Positions 1-9,500 of a stretch of DNA of 64,000 nucleotides are shown here, piece after piece; the first letter of the stretch is position 1, and every line of letters begins with the position of its first letter. The DNA is from Marinobacter sp. LQ44 (GTDB lineage Bacteria; Pseudomonadota; Gammaproteobacteria; Pseudomonadales; Oleiphilaceae). The position numbers and the translations under genes are program-made. The stretch covers positions 2,852,001-2,916,000 of the forward strand of contig NZ_CP014754.1 of NCBI RefSeq assembly GCF_001447155.2, read 5' to 3'. Under the pieces are notes generated by a model, which was not told the origin of the DNA, made no database searches, and saw only the letters and a list, made by a program, of their open reading frames with translations.

Positions 1-633
1 GCTTAAGGTTAGGACTCATTGCGCCGTCAATATTGATGGCGAAGTTGTCCGCACCGTCAAAGCCGTCATCAGCAGATTCCGCGGTGTTTTCGTTAGACGA
101 ATCACCCCGTCCCCACAAAAGCTGATAATTCCACATGTGGGACAGTGGGCCCTGGGCCATCACACCCGTTGCCGTTTCATTCCACAAGTGCTTGTCAACG
201 GATACCGGTTGCAAGCCCATCTTGATTCGGTGGTCGCTGTTGGAAGGTGCAGCGAAGTCAACGTATGCCCAGCGGGTCTCTACGTTGACGCCGTCGCCTG
301 AGAAGTCGCCACCTGAGCCCTCGCCGTAGCGAATGCCACCAATTTCCGTGGCGTAAACACCCTTGACTTCATCGTTATCCGTTGCCGCTTCAAACCAGAA
401 ACGATACTTAAGTTCGCCGAAATTTTCGGTTTCACCGTCGTCTTTCAGTGTGTTTTCTTTACCCGTCAGGCCGGACCCATTAAACCAGTCGCGCTGATTG
501 CTGTAGGCCTGGAACCGGTTATTCATGTCACCGTGAAAACAAATTTTGCTGCCTGGACTGATACGCTATAACCCATTGCGGCGTTCGCGATAAGAATCGC
601 CGAGCACAGCCTTGCTTTGCTGAAGTTGGACAC
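1..633 (-). pseudogene. Outer-membrane porin-like gene, frameshifted, 3' end outside window
   Basis: On the minus strand a GTG start at 633, preceded by a GGGGGA ribosome site, opens a signal peptide (VSNFSKARLCSAILIANAAM, then an Ala-rich cleavage region). That frame stops after about 36 codons. The mature protein continues in another frame from about 538 (HGDMNNRFQAYSNQRDWF) without a stop to the window edge. A single missing base in the run near 537-545 explains the break. The body is rich in alternating aromatic and charged residues (ETRWAYVDF, HLWNETATGVMAQGPLSHMW), like alginate-export or homotrimeric porin-type barrels. It is either a real pseudogene or a sequencing or assembly indel. 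The barrel call is firm, the family name is not. Confidence 0.6.
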
Positions 634-804
634 TTTTATTCCCCCGATAATTCACGTGCACAGAGCCGTCAACGTGTCAGGCTGTGTGGCCTCATGATTG
701 CCAAACTGGACTTTTCGCTTGAACGAGAGTTGTTTAAGCACTCTCTTTGGCGGAAAGGTCTGAATCTATGACCAAATAGTCAATACCGAAAAAATCTTTA
801 CCGT

Positions 805-855
805 GAAAACCTTCGGCGCCCCAACCCTAAAATGTTCAGAGTCAAAGCGCCGAAG
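805..855 (-). terminator. Hairpin downstream of the DcaP-like porin gene
   Basis: A 9-bp perfect stem, CTTCGGCGC at 811-819 with GCGCCGAAG at 847-855, has a loop of about 27 nt and is followed on the minus strand by GTTTTC. It starts 30 bp after the stop of the porin gene at 885. The large loop and short T run make it a modest terminator candidate. Confidence 0.45.
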
Positions 856-884
856 ACTAGTCTTTCGGCTGTCGTTACGACAGT

Positions 885-2063
885 TTAAAAGTTGTACTGA
901 GCGGCAAACAGCAACCGGCTCGCATCCCCATCGTCACCATCAACCTCGTCAACCGCGAAGTAGCTGTATTCAATACCCATGGTCACTGCTTTCACAGGAG
1001 ACCACTGGTAGTTAATCATCGCCATGGTGTTGGTTTCCTGTTTGTTACCAATACCGGCTGAACCGGGAAGATCGCGCAGCGCGTCATCCCAATCTACCTC
1101 CACCATGCCGACGCCCGTGTTTATTGAGCGGCCACCGCCAAGGTCAAAGGACGCGCCAGCTGAGGCACTGTACCCGCTGATCAACTCAATGCTGCCTGAG
1201 CTATCGACATAGCCGTACTCTACGGCATAATTTTCACCGGACCGGTACAGGTAGATGTCGCCACCGTTTACGTAGTTGAAAACGCCATACAGTGTCACTG
1301 TGTCCGTGGCTGCGAAGGTGAGCGCGCCAAAAGCGCCGTAAGCGATTTCACTATCGTCCTGTGTGCCAGTATCGTAATCAATTTGGCGCAAAAATGCGGC
1401 AGTTGAGTAAGAAACGGCACCAGCGCTATCCTCCAGGCGTGCGGTTACAATTGGCAGACTCGTTTTCTGCTCAATGGATGGATCGGTAGCGATGAGGCTT
1501 GCGAAATTAAAGGGCTGTTCGAGGGAGACGGACAATGGACCGCTGGTATAACGCAACTGAGCTGTCCGGAACTGGCTACCTGCGTTGCCTGGCATGCCGT
1601 CAAACTCGAGTGTCGGGATGAAGCCGACAAAGCTGTTATAGTTTGACCAGTTTTGGCCCGCCATCACACCCTCGTACTCGCCATACGCGTGACGAAGCCG
1701 GAGGTTGCCGTACCGAAAGCCGCCCTCAACGACTATCTTGACTCCCTGGGGAAGCGTCGCTTTCACGCCGAGCCTGCTTTGCGTCGCGTCAGCGCCGAAA
1801 TAGCCAGTGGCCTCGTTGATTTCGTCTGCTCCAGTATTAATCTTGCTGAAGTCGCCCGCCCGAGTTGGTTCCGCAATGTCCTCGTCAATGTCGTAGCTGG
1901 CGTTAAGACGGGCGTAACCGTACAATTCTATTTCGTAGCCCTTCAGATCGCTCATATGGTCGGCATCGCCCATAAGCTTCATGGCACTAGCTGGACTCGC
2001 CATGCCCAAAACCAGCAGGGAGGTTGCTGCCTGGATGGAAGTTCTCAGTGTTGATCTTTTCAT
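885..2063 (-). CDS. DcaP-like trimeric outer-membrane porin
   Basis: Encodes a 392-residue outer-membrane barrel, probably a channel for small, often negatively charged compounds as known for the DcaP family. The start is the ATG at 2063, preceded by GGAGA; upstream in-frame codons lack a ribosome site. A signal peptide ends near SPASA. The mature protein begins with a short stretch followed by YGYARLNASYDID, then DATQSRLGVKA, FRYGNLRLRHAYGEYEG and VMAQNW-like GQNWSN motifs typical of the family, and ends in a C-terminal aromatic (FAAQYNF). It resembles the porin at 62532-63680 in motif order but is clearly diverged. No operon partner is visible; a hairpin follows the gene. The substrate cannot be told from sequence. 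Confidence 0.8.
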   Translation of the reverse strand: MKRSTLRTSIQAATSLLVLGMASPASAMKLMGDADHMSDLKGYEIELYGYARLNASYDIDEDIAEPTRAGDFSKINTGADEINEATGYFGADATQSRLGVKATLPQGVKIVVEGGFRYGNLRLRHAYGEYEGVMAGQNWSNYNSFVGFIPTLEFDGMPGNAGSQFRTAQLRYTSGPLSVSLEQPFNFASLIATDPSIEQKTSLPIVTARLEDSAGAVSYSTAAFLRQIDYDTGTQDDSEIAYGAFGALTFAATDTVTLYGVFNYVNGGDIYLYRSGENYAVEYGYVDSSGSIELISGYSASAGASFDLGGGRSINTGVGMVEVDWDDALRDLPGSAGIGNKQETNTMAMINYQWSPVKAVTMGIEYSYFAVDEVDGDDGDASRLLFAAQYNF

Positions 2064-2189
2064 TTGTTGTCTCCGAGTTCTATTACTATTGGACCCGACG
2101 ATGAGGTTAGTTAGCAATCGGTAACAATTCAAATGAATTTGCATTTTATTTAGACGAAGGTCTATGAGTTTTTTTCGTTGTGATACAGA

Positions 2190-2400
2190 TATCTGCGGTT
2201 ACCTGAGCAGCCAGTATCGCTGTAGTGGCTGTAGAAACCGATGGCTTCGACGTTGAGCGCGCCATAGCGCAAACGGGCACCCAGTTCGTAGTTCACGTTG
2301 ATTTCCGGGTCTAGGTCGGTGTCAATGGCACCCACTCCGGGCAGCAGCTCCGTGTTAGGGCAGCAGTTCCGTGGTGCCAGGCTGGTGCGCACCTTGGTGA
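2190..2400 (-). pseudogene. TonB-dependent receptor fragment
   Basis: About 40 residues on the minus strand (DLDPEINVNYELGARLRYGA, then LNVEAIGFYSHYSD) match the pattern of the barrel of FecA-type TonB-dependent receptors, where a DPE...NYELG..RYG...E..GF..DYS segment is conserved. No plug domain, TonB box or C-terminal strand is present, and the sequence upstream is a transcription terminator. This is a leftover of a deleted receptor gene, not a functional CDS. Confidence 0.55.
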
Positions 2401-2408
2401 GAAAACCA

Positions 2409-2436
2409 TAAAAAAAGGGCAGAAAAATCTGCCCTA
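2409..2436 (-). terminator. Rho-independent terminator of the OprO/P-like gene
   Basis: Perfect 8-bp stem AGGGCAGA (2416-2423) and TCTGCCCT (2428-2435) with a 4-nt loop. On the minus strand it is followed by seven T residues. It lies about 130 bp after the stop of the porin gene at 2568, so it most likely ends that transcript. Confidence 0.85.
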
Positions 2437-2567
2437 AAAACCTGAGTAACTCATTTACTCGCAAACAAGTCTAGCAGGGTAGTCTGAATCCAGCTTGAAT
2501 TTTCAGATTATTTTTTACAACGATTCTCACTTACTGGCGTCAAGTTAAACATGCGCTCGATCAAGGA

Positions 2568-3653
2568 TTAGAATGCGTACTGGAACCTTGCGCGAACTTC
2601 ATCTCCGCTAGCGCCATTGGCTTCTTCGCCATCCATGTAGCTCATTCCAAGTCGAACATTCTTGTTGGCGTAATAGTTAACGCCCAGTGTTGTTTGCTTA
2701 CCGTCGGTCGTGGTCAGCCCCACATCATTGTATTTTCCGTCACCATCCTCAAAGCGGGCAATAACTTCCCAGGCTCCTTTGGGCGATGACGGTTCCACTC
2801 GCTTGAACGCCCCAGCCTTGTAAGGACGGCTTTCGCCGGTGACAACCCAACCAAGCTGTACGTAATAACCATCAACATCCACCTGGCCTTCCTCGGAATC
2901 GAAATATTCGGCCTGGGCATGGAAGGGCCCGAAAGCGCCGGCGAGCTCCAGATTAAACGTATCGACCTCATCGGCCTGAGTGTCGGCATCACGCGTGGTA
3001 TAACCCGCACCAAGATGAACAACCATATTGTTCGTTTGAATCGGTGCAACCGTGCCCCGTGCGGTTACTGCCGTGTTATTGAAGTCGTCGCTGCCATCGC
3101 CGTCTGCCTCGAAATAGCCGATACCGTAGGTCCAGTTGTCGCCTTTGCCACTGAGCTGGATGCCGCCGTTGCGACCGGGGGTATAACGCTCGGTCATGGC
3201 GGATCGCTCAAGGGCCGAGATGTCTTTTGAACTCGTTAATTGTTCCAGGCCGAATGGCTCTTTCTGCTTACCAATAGTCACGGTTGCAGCTGAGCCAAAT
3301 CCCAGGTAGCGAATGTACAGGTCCTCAGCGTCCCCGCCGTCGGCGCCATCACTCTCAGCCACGTTGAACTGGGCTTTGTACGCCCAGTCGCCAAAGTGGC
3401 CCTTGGCGTAGAGGCGTGCCCGGCGCACGTCGAAATCGGTAGTGTCAACACCGTTGGCGTCAGACTGCGTGGCGTCGTAATCCCATTGAAGGCGCCCGCC
3501 GAGCTGAAAAGACGCAGAGTTATCCGACACTTTCACTTTGATACCGCTGTCGGTATCGATCACAAGGTCTTTGCCGCTGGTCGTAACAGTTCCGGCCTGT
3601 GCGGCGGAAGCTGCAGAAATCGCCAAAGCCAAGCCCAAATATTTCCTGCTCAT
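2568..3653 (-). CDS. Phosphate-selective porin O/P family protein
   Basis: A 361-residue outer-membrane porin of the OprO/OprP (Porin_O_P) type, an anion channel family that includes phosphate and polyphosphate pores. The signal peptide MSRKYLGLALAISAASAAQA is clear. The mature part has the family start GLRLQ-like SFQLGGRLQWDYDA, then DFDVRRARLYAKGHFGDW and YKAQFNVAE, TIGKQKEPFGLEQLTSSKD, RNGGIQLSG and a final phenylalanine (RARFQYAF). Length fits the shorter members of the family. It is monocistronic with its own terminator. The name gives the fold and anion preference of relatives; actual substrate is unknown. No Pho box was recognised upstream. Confidence 0.85.
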   Translation of the reverse strand: MSRKYLGLALAISAASAAQAGTVTTSGKDLVIDTDSGIKVKVSDNSASFQLGGRLQWDYDATQSDANGVDTTDFDVRRARLYAKGHFGDWAYKAQFNVAESDGADGGDAEDLYIRYLGFGSAATVTIGKQKEPFGLEQLTSSKDISALERSAMTERYTPGRNGGIQLSGKGDNWTYGIGYFEADGDGSDDFNNTAVTARGTVAPIQTNNMVVHLGAGYTTRDADTQADEVDTFNLELAGAFGPFHAQAEYFDSEEGQVDVDGYYVQLGWVVTGESRPYKAGAFKRVEPSSPKGAWEVIARFEDGDGKYNDVGLTTTDGKQTTLGVNYYANKNVRLGMSYMDGEEANGASGDEVRARFQYAF

Positions 3654-3981
3654 AGTGGTTTTTTCCTTTCAGTTTGCTTGTGGGTATTGAAGAATCAATG
3701 GAAAGTCTATTTGGTAAAGATTGCAGTTTGTTTACAAATGATGCATCGAAACAGGGCATCGGTTCGGGCCTGTGACAGGTTTTGGCGCGCTGCGTGTTGC
3801 GGCCCTATTCTTGGTCAAGCTAAGAGTTCGCCGCTTAAGTCCCAGGACTCTGACAAATAACAATGGATGACGCTTCGAATTCAAGTTCGTTTCAACCTTT
3901 TCACTTACTATCTCCACCTACCTTGTCATGGGCGTCTCGCCCCCATGAATTGTGGCTAACAACCCCTTCGGGAGAAAGTCG
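3654..3981. promoter_or_regulatory. Divergent intergenic region with leader hairpin upstream of czcC
   Basis: This gap separates the minus-strand porin from the plus-strand metal efflux operon. A perfect 6-bp stem CATGGG (3927-3932) and CCCATG (3942-3947) sits just before the czcC ribosome site. The second czcC copy has a matching leader at about 13797-13811 (GGGC and GCCC arms) in otherwise diverged sequence. Conservation of the hairpin position in both copies suggests a leader role, but no known metal-regulator box was identified. Confidence 0.4.
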
Positions 3982-5202
3982 ATGAAGGCAAGCAAGCACT
4001 CGCCCAGGGCGTTGCTGTGTTCAGTACTATTGTCTATTCCTCTGTTCGGTCAAGCGGAGACTGTGAATTGGACAAATTGGCTCACTGGCCAGATAAGCAA
4101 GCATCCGGATGTCATGGCGGCGACAGAGCAGGCGGCAGCCCGGGATGCGGATGCTGAGGCAAGCGAACAACCGCTGTATAACCCGGAGCTGTCTGTTGGA
4201 GCAGACAGAACGGGCAGTGAAAACAACTTTGAGGCAGGGCTATCACAAACGATCGATTGGTCTGATCAACAGGGTGCGCTAAAGGACAAGGCAAAGCTGA
4301 TCAGGCTTTCCGCTGAAGCTGATTTGAACGAGGCGGTTTTGGCACAAACGTCCGAGTCGCTGTTTGCGCTTGTCGAGTGGCGCGCGGCGACGCGTGCCGA
4401 AGAAATTGCGGAATCCCAGCAACACCGTCTGGATGCCTTGCTGGAGCAGGTTGAGCAACGCCAGCAGGCGGGCGACCTGGGGAGTACCGATGCAGAGCTG
4501 CTTTTTTTAAGCCTTTCTCAGCAGCTCAGTGAACTCGCCCAGGCAAAGGCTGCGGTTGATCAGGCGCAAGCCCGGGTCAGAGAGCTTCTGCCGGATTGGC
4601 GGCCTCAGGATGGGGGGATCCCCGGGCACATTTGGCCGGCTCTTGCTTCCAGGGTCGATAACGACAATTTGCTGGATCATCCGTCAATTGCTGCTGCCCG
4701 CGCGAGGTGGCAGGTGTTGCGGAGCGAAGCCGAGGTGGTCAGTCGCAGAGCGGCGGCATCTCCCACGGTCGGGCTGAGCGGAGGGCGTGATGGCGGTGAG
4801 AACCTGGTTGGCCTGACGTTCTCGATCCCTCTGAATGTCCGTAATAACTACCGTGCCGAAATCCAAGCTGCCAACCGACGATCATTAGAGGCCGAAGCTC
4901 GGTTTCAGGCACTTTATCGGAAGCAGCAGTATGATCTGGCGGGCGCCCGAGCTGCCTGGAAGCGATACGACACCCAACTTCGTCGATGGACAGAACTCTC
5001 CCAGGGGCGTGTACAGCGAAGTGCTGATTTGCTTGAGAAGCAGTGGCAGGTCGGCGACCTCTCCACCTCCGAGTATCTCCAGGCGCTGGGCCAGCGCGCG
5101 GAGAGCCTGAAAACCGGTATTGAACTGGAAAAGCTGGCCCAGTTGGGTCTGATTGAGCTCTTGAGCCAGTCTGGCGAACTGATCACCCTCTTCCAATACT
5201 AG
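3982..5202 (+). CDS. czcC: CzcC-like outer-membrane efflux protein (TolC family)
   Basis: Outer-membrane channel of a heavy-metal RND efflux pump; it forms the exit duct for the CzcB and CzcA partners encoded next. The ATG at 3982 is chosen because GGGAGA stands 6 nt upstream; an in-frame GTG at 3952 has no site. The signal peptide ends at GQAETVNW. Two OEP repeats follow with long alpha-helical, Ala/Glu/Gln-rich segments (EEIAESQQHRLDALLEQVEQ, EARFQALYRKQQYDLAGARA). Length of 406 residues is normal for CzcC. A second, broken copy lies at 13846-16660 and is nearly identical over long stretches, pointing to a duplication. The metal specificity (Co, Zn, Cd or Cu/Ag) is not decided by this protein. 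Confidence 0.85.
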   Translation: MKASKHSPRALLCSVLLSIPLFGQAETVNWTNWLTGQISKHPDVMAATEQAAARDADAEASEQPLYNPELSVGADRTGSENNFEAGLSQTIDWSDQQGALKDKAKLIRLSAEADLNEAVLAQTSESLFALVEWRAATRAEEIAESQQHRLDALLEQVEQRQQAGDLGSTDAELLFLSLSQQLSELAQAKAAVDQAQARVRELLPDWRPQDGGIPGHIWPALASRVDNDNLLDHPSIAAARARWQVLRSEAEVVSRRAAASPTVGLSGGRDGGENLVGLTFSIPLNVRNNYRAEIQAANRRSLEAEARFQALYRKQQYDLAGARAAWKRYDTQLRRWTELSQGRVQRSADLLEKQWQVGDLSTSEYLQALGQRAESLKTGIELEKLAQLGLIELLSQSGELITLFQY

Positions 5203-5223
5203 TCTGGAAACTGGATATTCATT

Positions 5224-6489
5224 ATGAAAAAAACTCTGATTTCTGTATTCGCATTGACGTTGCTTACAGCCCCACTTTCTTTTGTACAGGCAGAGGAAGA
5301 TGCTCATCAGGAAGTCGGTCATGATCATGCTGCCAGTGGCGACGATCATCAGGAAGTCACCGGTGAGGAGGGCGAGCATAAGGAAGATCATGGTGAAGAA
5401 GGTGAGCATGAGGAGGAAGGTGATCATGAAGAGGAAGGGGGGCACGGCCACGAAGACGAGAACGGTGGCCATGAAGAAGCGGCCACCGCAAGCATCAATG
5501 CCAAACAGAAAGAGCTCGCCGGCATTGAAGTAGCAACCCTCGAAAGCAAGCACGTTGACTATGAAATCTACGCTCCCGGTGAGCTGCTGACCAACGGCTA
5601 TACCAGCTATCACGTGTCCCCCCGGGTTGCCTCAGTGGTGCTGCGGCGTCACGTGGAACTGGGTGAGCACGTAACCAAGGGCCAGCCGCTGGTAACCCTG
5701 TTCAGTGAGACGGTGGCACAGGCGCAGGCGGATTACAGGAAAGCTTTTCCTGAATGGAAGCGAATCAGCGGGCTGGGTCGTTCCGTGGTTGGCGATCAGC
5801 GGTTCAATACAGCGAAAGCCAACATTGAAGCAGCAAGGGCGACTCTGCTTGCTTACGGGCTGAACGATGATGACATTGGTGCGTTGAAGGCCAGCGGGGT
5901 GGATAGTCTCGGTGAATACATGCTCAGGGCTCGCGTGGATGGTGCAGTACTGACCGATGAGTTTGAGCAAGGACAAAGAGTTGAGGCTGGCCAGCCGCTG
6001 GTGACTCTTGCTGATGAGAGTGAGCTTTGGGTAGAAGCCCATCTGCCAGCAAGCTCCGACATTGTTCTAGAGAAGGGCGCGGAAGCCGAAGTCAGGGCAG
6101 CGGGTCGTGTGGGCGTGGCAACGGTGTCCCAGGAAGCCCACACCATTGATCCTGTGACCCGCACGCGGATTGTCAGGCTGGAGCTGGACAATCCTGAAGA
6201 TCGTTTTCATCCAGGAATGTTCGCAGATGTGTATTTTCGTTTTAAGACCAGCGAGCCGGTGCTTGCCGTGCCGGAGACTGCATTAATGCGTGGCGCGGAC
6301 GGCGACTGGACGGTCTATGTGGAAGAGGCCGAAGGCGAGTATGAACCCGTGGAAGTGGAACTGGGCCGCTCAATTGGCGGGCTCCGTGAGGTTTCCGGCC
6401 TGGCTGCGGGCCAACGAGTCGTTTTGCGGGGCGCATTTTTTGTGGCCTCTGAGATTGCCAAAGGCGGCTTTGATCCGCACAACCACTGA
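5224..6489 (+). CDS. czcB: CzcB-like periplasmic adaptor with His/Glu-rich N-terminus
   Basis: Membrane-fusion protein linking the inner-membrane pump CzcA with CzcC. It starts 21 bp after czcC. A signal peptide (ending FVQAEE) is followed by about 65 residues that are almost entirely His, Glu, Asp and Gly (residues about 24-88), a likely metal-binding tail. Then come the barrel-sandwich/lipoyl motifs (YEIYAPGELLTNGY, VSPRVASVVLRRHVELGEHV, KGQPLVTLFS), a short helical hairpin (AQAQADYRKAFPEW) and the beta-barrel region (DPVTRTRIVRLELDNP, FHPGMFADVYF). The C-terminus keeps HNH. All domains of the CzcB family are present, so it should be functional. The acidic tail is longer than in many relatives. 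Confidence 0.9.
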   Translation: MKKTLISVFALTLLTAPLSFVQAEEDAHQEVGHDHAASGDDHQEVTGEEGEHKEDHGEEGEHEEEGDHEEEGGHGHEDENGGHEEAATASINAKQKELAGIEVATLESKHVDYEIYAPGELLTNGYTSYHVSPRVASVVLRRHVELGEHVTKGQPLVTLFSETVAQAQADYRKAFPEWKRISGLGRSVVGDQRFNTAKANIEAARATLLAYGLNDDDIGALKASGVDSLGEYMLRARVDGAVLTDEFEQGQRVEAGQPLVTLADESELWVEAHLPASSDIVLEKGAEAEVRAAGRVGVATVSQEAHTIDPVTRTRIVRLELDNPEDRFHPGMFADVYFRFKTSEPVLAVPETALMRGADGDWTVYVEEAEGEYEPVEVELGRSIGGLREVSGLAAGQRVVLRGAFFVASEIAKGGFDPHNH

Positions 6490-6503
6490 TTCCGGGAGCC
6501 ATT

Positions 6504-9500
6504 ATGTTCAACCGAGTTGTCGACTGGGCGGTTCAGAACCGCCTGTTGGTTCTTATTGCGCTTGCAGTGCTTATCGCCACGGCCGCGTTTCAGATACCAA
6601 AACTGAATCTTGATGCTTTCCCCGACGTTACAAACGTCCAGGTCGCTGTTAATACAGAGGCGCCCGGACTTGCGGCTGAGGAAGTCGAGCAGCTGATCAC
6701 CTATCCCATTGAAGCGGTGATGTATGCGTTGCCGGATGTTGAGGAGGTTCGGTCCATCTCCAAAACCGGGTTGTCCGGTGTCACCGTGGTCTTTAAAGAG
6801 GGCACGGATATCTATTTCGCGCGCCAGTTGGTGTTCGAACGGTTACAGGCCGCGCGGGAGCTGATTCCGGATGGTGTCGGTGTGCCTGAAATGGGCCCGA
6901 ATACGTCCGGTCTCGGCCAGGTCTACCAGTACCTGCTGATAGCGGACCCGGATTCGGGGTACGACGCAATGGAACTACGCAGCCTGCACGACTGGCTGGT
7001 CAAGCTGTTGCTGATACCGGCTGAAGGGGTTACGGAGATCCTGTCGTTTGGCGGAGAGGTCCGCCAATACCAGGTGAACCTGAATCCGGCTCGAATGCTG
7101 TCCTATGACCTATCACAGAACGACGTCATGGAAGCCCTGGAGAACAACAACTCCAATGTCGGTGGTTGGTACATGGGCCGCGGGCAGGAGCAACTGGTTA
7201 TCCGTGGTATGGGCTGGTTGGGCAGTGGCGAGGAGGGCCTGGAGCAGATCCGACAAGTACCCGTGAAAACCAGTGATGGCATTACGGTGACCGTGAGCGA
7301 CGTCGCTCAGGTGACGCTGGGCACTGAGATTCGTCAGGGTGCGGTGACCATGACCCGGAAGGGTGAAGACGGTCAGGTTGAACAACTGGGTGAAGTGGTT
7401 TCCGGCATTGTACTCAAACGAATGGGAGCCAACACAAAAGCCACCATCGACGGCATCGAGGCCCGCGTTGATCGCATAAACCAGGCGCTTCCGAGTGGGG
7501 TTCGTTTTGAGCCCTATTACAACCAGGCGGATCTGGTGACCAAGGCCGTAGAGACGGTGACCAATGCGCTTATGTTGGCTTTTGTGTTTATTGCGATTGT
7601 GCTTGCCCTGTTCCTGATGAATCTGCGGGCAACTACGCTGGTGCTGCTTTCAATACCGATTTCCATCGGTATTGCGCTGATGATCATGGCCTGGTTCGGT
7701 CTCTCGGCCAACCTGATGTCTCTGGGCGGTATTGCTGTGGCAATCGGCATGCTGGTGGATGGCTCTGTTGTTATGGTTGAGAACATGTTCAAGCATCTGA
7801 CCCATCCTGATGCTGAGCATGACGCCCATCGGGATGAGTTGGCTGGAGATGACCCCGATCCATTGAACGCGTCACACGATGATCATGGCATTGCCCTTCG
7901 TCTCCAGGAAGCCGGCCGGGAAGTGGCGCGGCCGATTTTTTTCGCGACGGCGATTATCCTGGTCGTTTTCATGCCTCTGTTCAGCTTCGAAGGTGTGGAA
8001 GCCAAGCTGTTCCAGCCAATGGCAATCAGCATCATGCTGGCTATCGTGTCGGCGGTGATCGTCGCTCTGGTGGTTGTACCCGCGCTGGCGTCATACATGT
8101 TCCGTAAGGGTATCCGGGAGCGGGAAAGCTTCATTCTAAAACCCCTGGAAAAGCTCTATCGCATGGGGCTTGCCTGGTCACTGAAGCATAGCCGCGTGGT
8201 TGTTGGCGCGGCGGCGGTTCTTGTTGTACTGGCGGCGCTGATTGTTCCACGACTGGGCACGGAGTTCGTGCCTGAACTGGAAGAGGGCACGATTAACCTC
8301 CGGGTGACCCTGGCCCCTTCATCAAGCCTCGATACGGCGCTTGAAGTGGCGCCGAAACTGGAGGCCATGCTGATGGAGTTTCCAGAGGTGACCTACGCCC
8401 TGTCCCGGGCGGGCCGACCGGAAATAGGCGGCGATCCGGAGCCCGTCAACAACATCGAAATCTACATTGGCCTCAAGCCAACAGCCGAGTGGACCAGCGC
8501 CAGTAATCGCTATGAATTGCAGGCCCTGTTTGAGGCGAAGCTCGAACAGCACCCGGGGCTACTGTTTAACTTTTCTCAGCCTATTGCAACTCGGGTTGAC
8601 GAATTGTTGTCTGGTGTCCGCGCGCAGTTGGCCATCAAACTCTTTGGCCCGGATCTCAAGGTGCTGGCCGAGAAAGGCCAACAGATCGAAGCGGCGGTCC
8701 GAACTGTTCAGGGGACCCGGGACGTGGCCATGGAGCAGATTGCCGGTGAAGCGCAGTTGGTGGTTCAGCCAGACCGTCAGGCACTTTCCCGGTACGGACT
8801 CGCCGTGTCTGATGTGATGAGTGTCGTCCGGGACGGACTGGGTGGTGCCGCCGCGGGCCAGATCATCAACGGAAATGAGCGGTACGATATCTATGTGCGC
8901 CTGGCCAAACGTTTCCGGGAAGACCGGGATGCCATTGCTGATCTCAGGTTGCAGGCGCCTTCCGGAGCCTGGGTGAGACTCGGTGATGTGGCCGATGTGT
9001 CTATTGAGTCCGGCCCGCCCCAGGTGCGCCGCGACGACGTTCAGCGCCGTGTGGTCATTCAGTCCAATGTGCAGGGTCGTGACATGGGCAGTGTGGTTGT
9101 CGATATTCAGGATACCATCGCGTCAGAAGTGAACCTTCCCCCCGGCTATTCGGTGGATATTGGTGGTCAGTTCGAAAACCAGCAGCGAGCTCAGAAACGA
9201 TTGACCATTGTGGTACCTGTATCTCTGGGGCTAATTGCGCTGTTGCTCTACTTCGCTTTCAGTTCGGTTGGTCAAGCGCTGTTGATTCTGGTCAACGTGC
9301 CGCTTGCCGTAATTGGTGGTGTCTTTTCGCTCTGGGTCTCCGGCCAGTATCTTTCAGTGCCCAGTTCCGTTGGATTTATCACACTGTTTGGTGTGGCGGT
9401 GCTTAACGGGGTCGTTATGGTCGAAAGCATCAATCAGCGAATACAGGATGGGTTGAACGTGGATACCGCGGTGTTTGAAGGTGCCGTCTCCCGTTTACGT

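Noticed and set aside
2162..2464. A 100-codon frame with a hydrophobic N-terminus
   Set aside because: The first 25 codons are the terminator hairpin and its T run; only the TonB-receptor-like middle part is meaningful.
5224..5613. Long minus-strand frame over czcC/czcB (4885-5613)
   Set aside because: Antisense shadow produced by the repetitive His/Glu codons; no ribosome site or domain.
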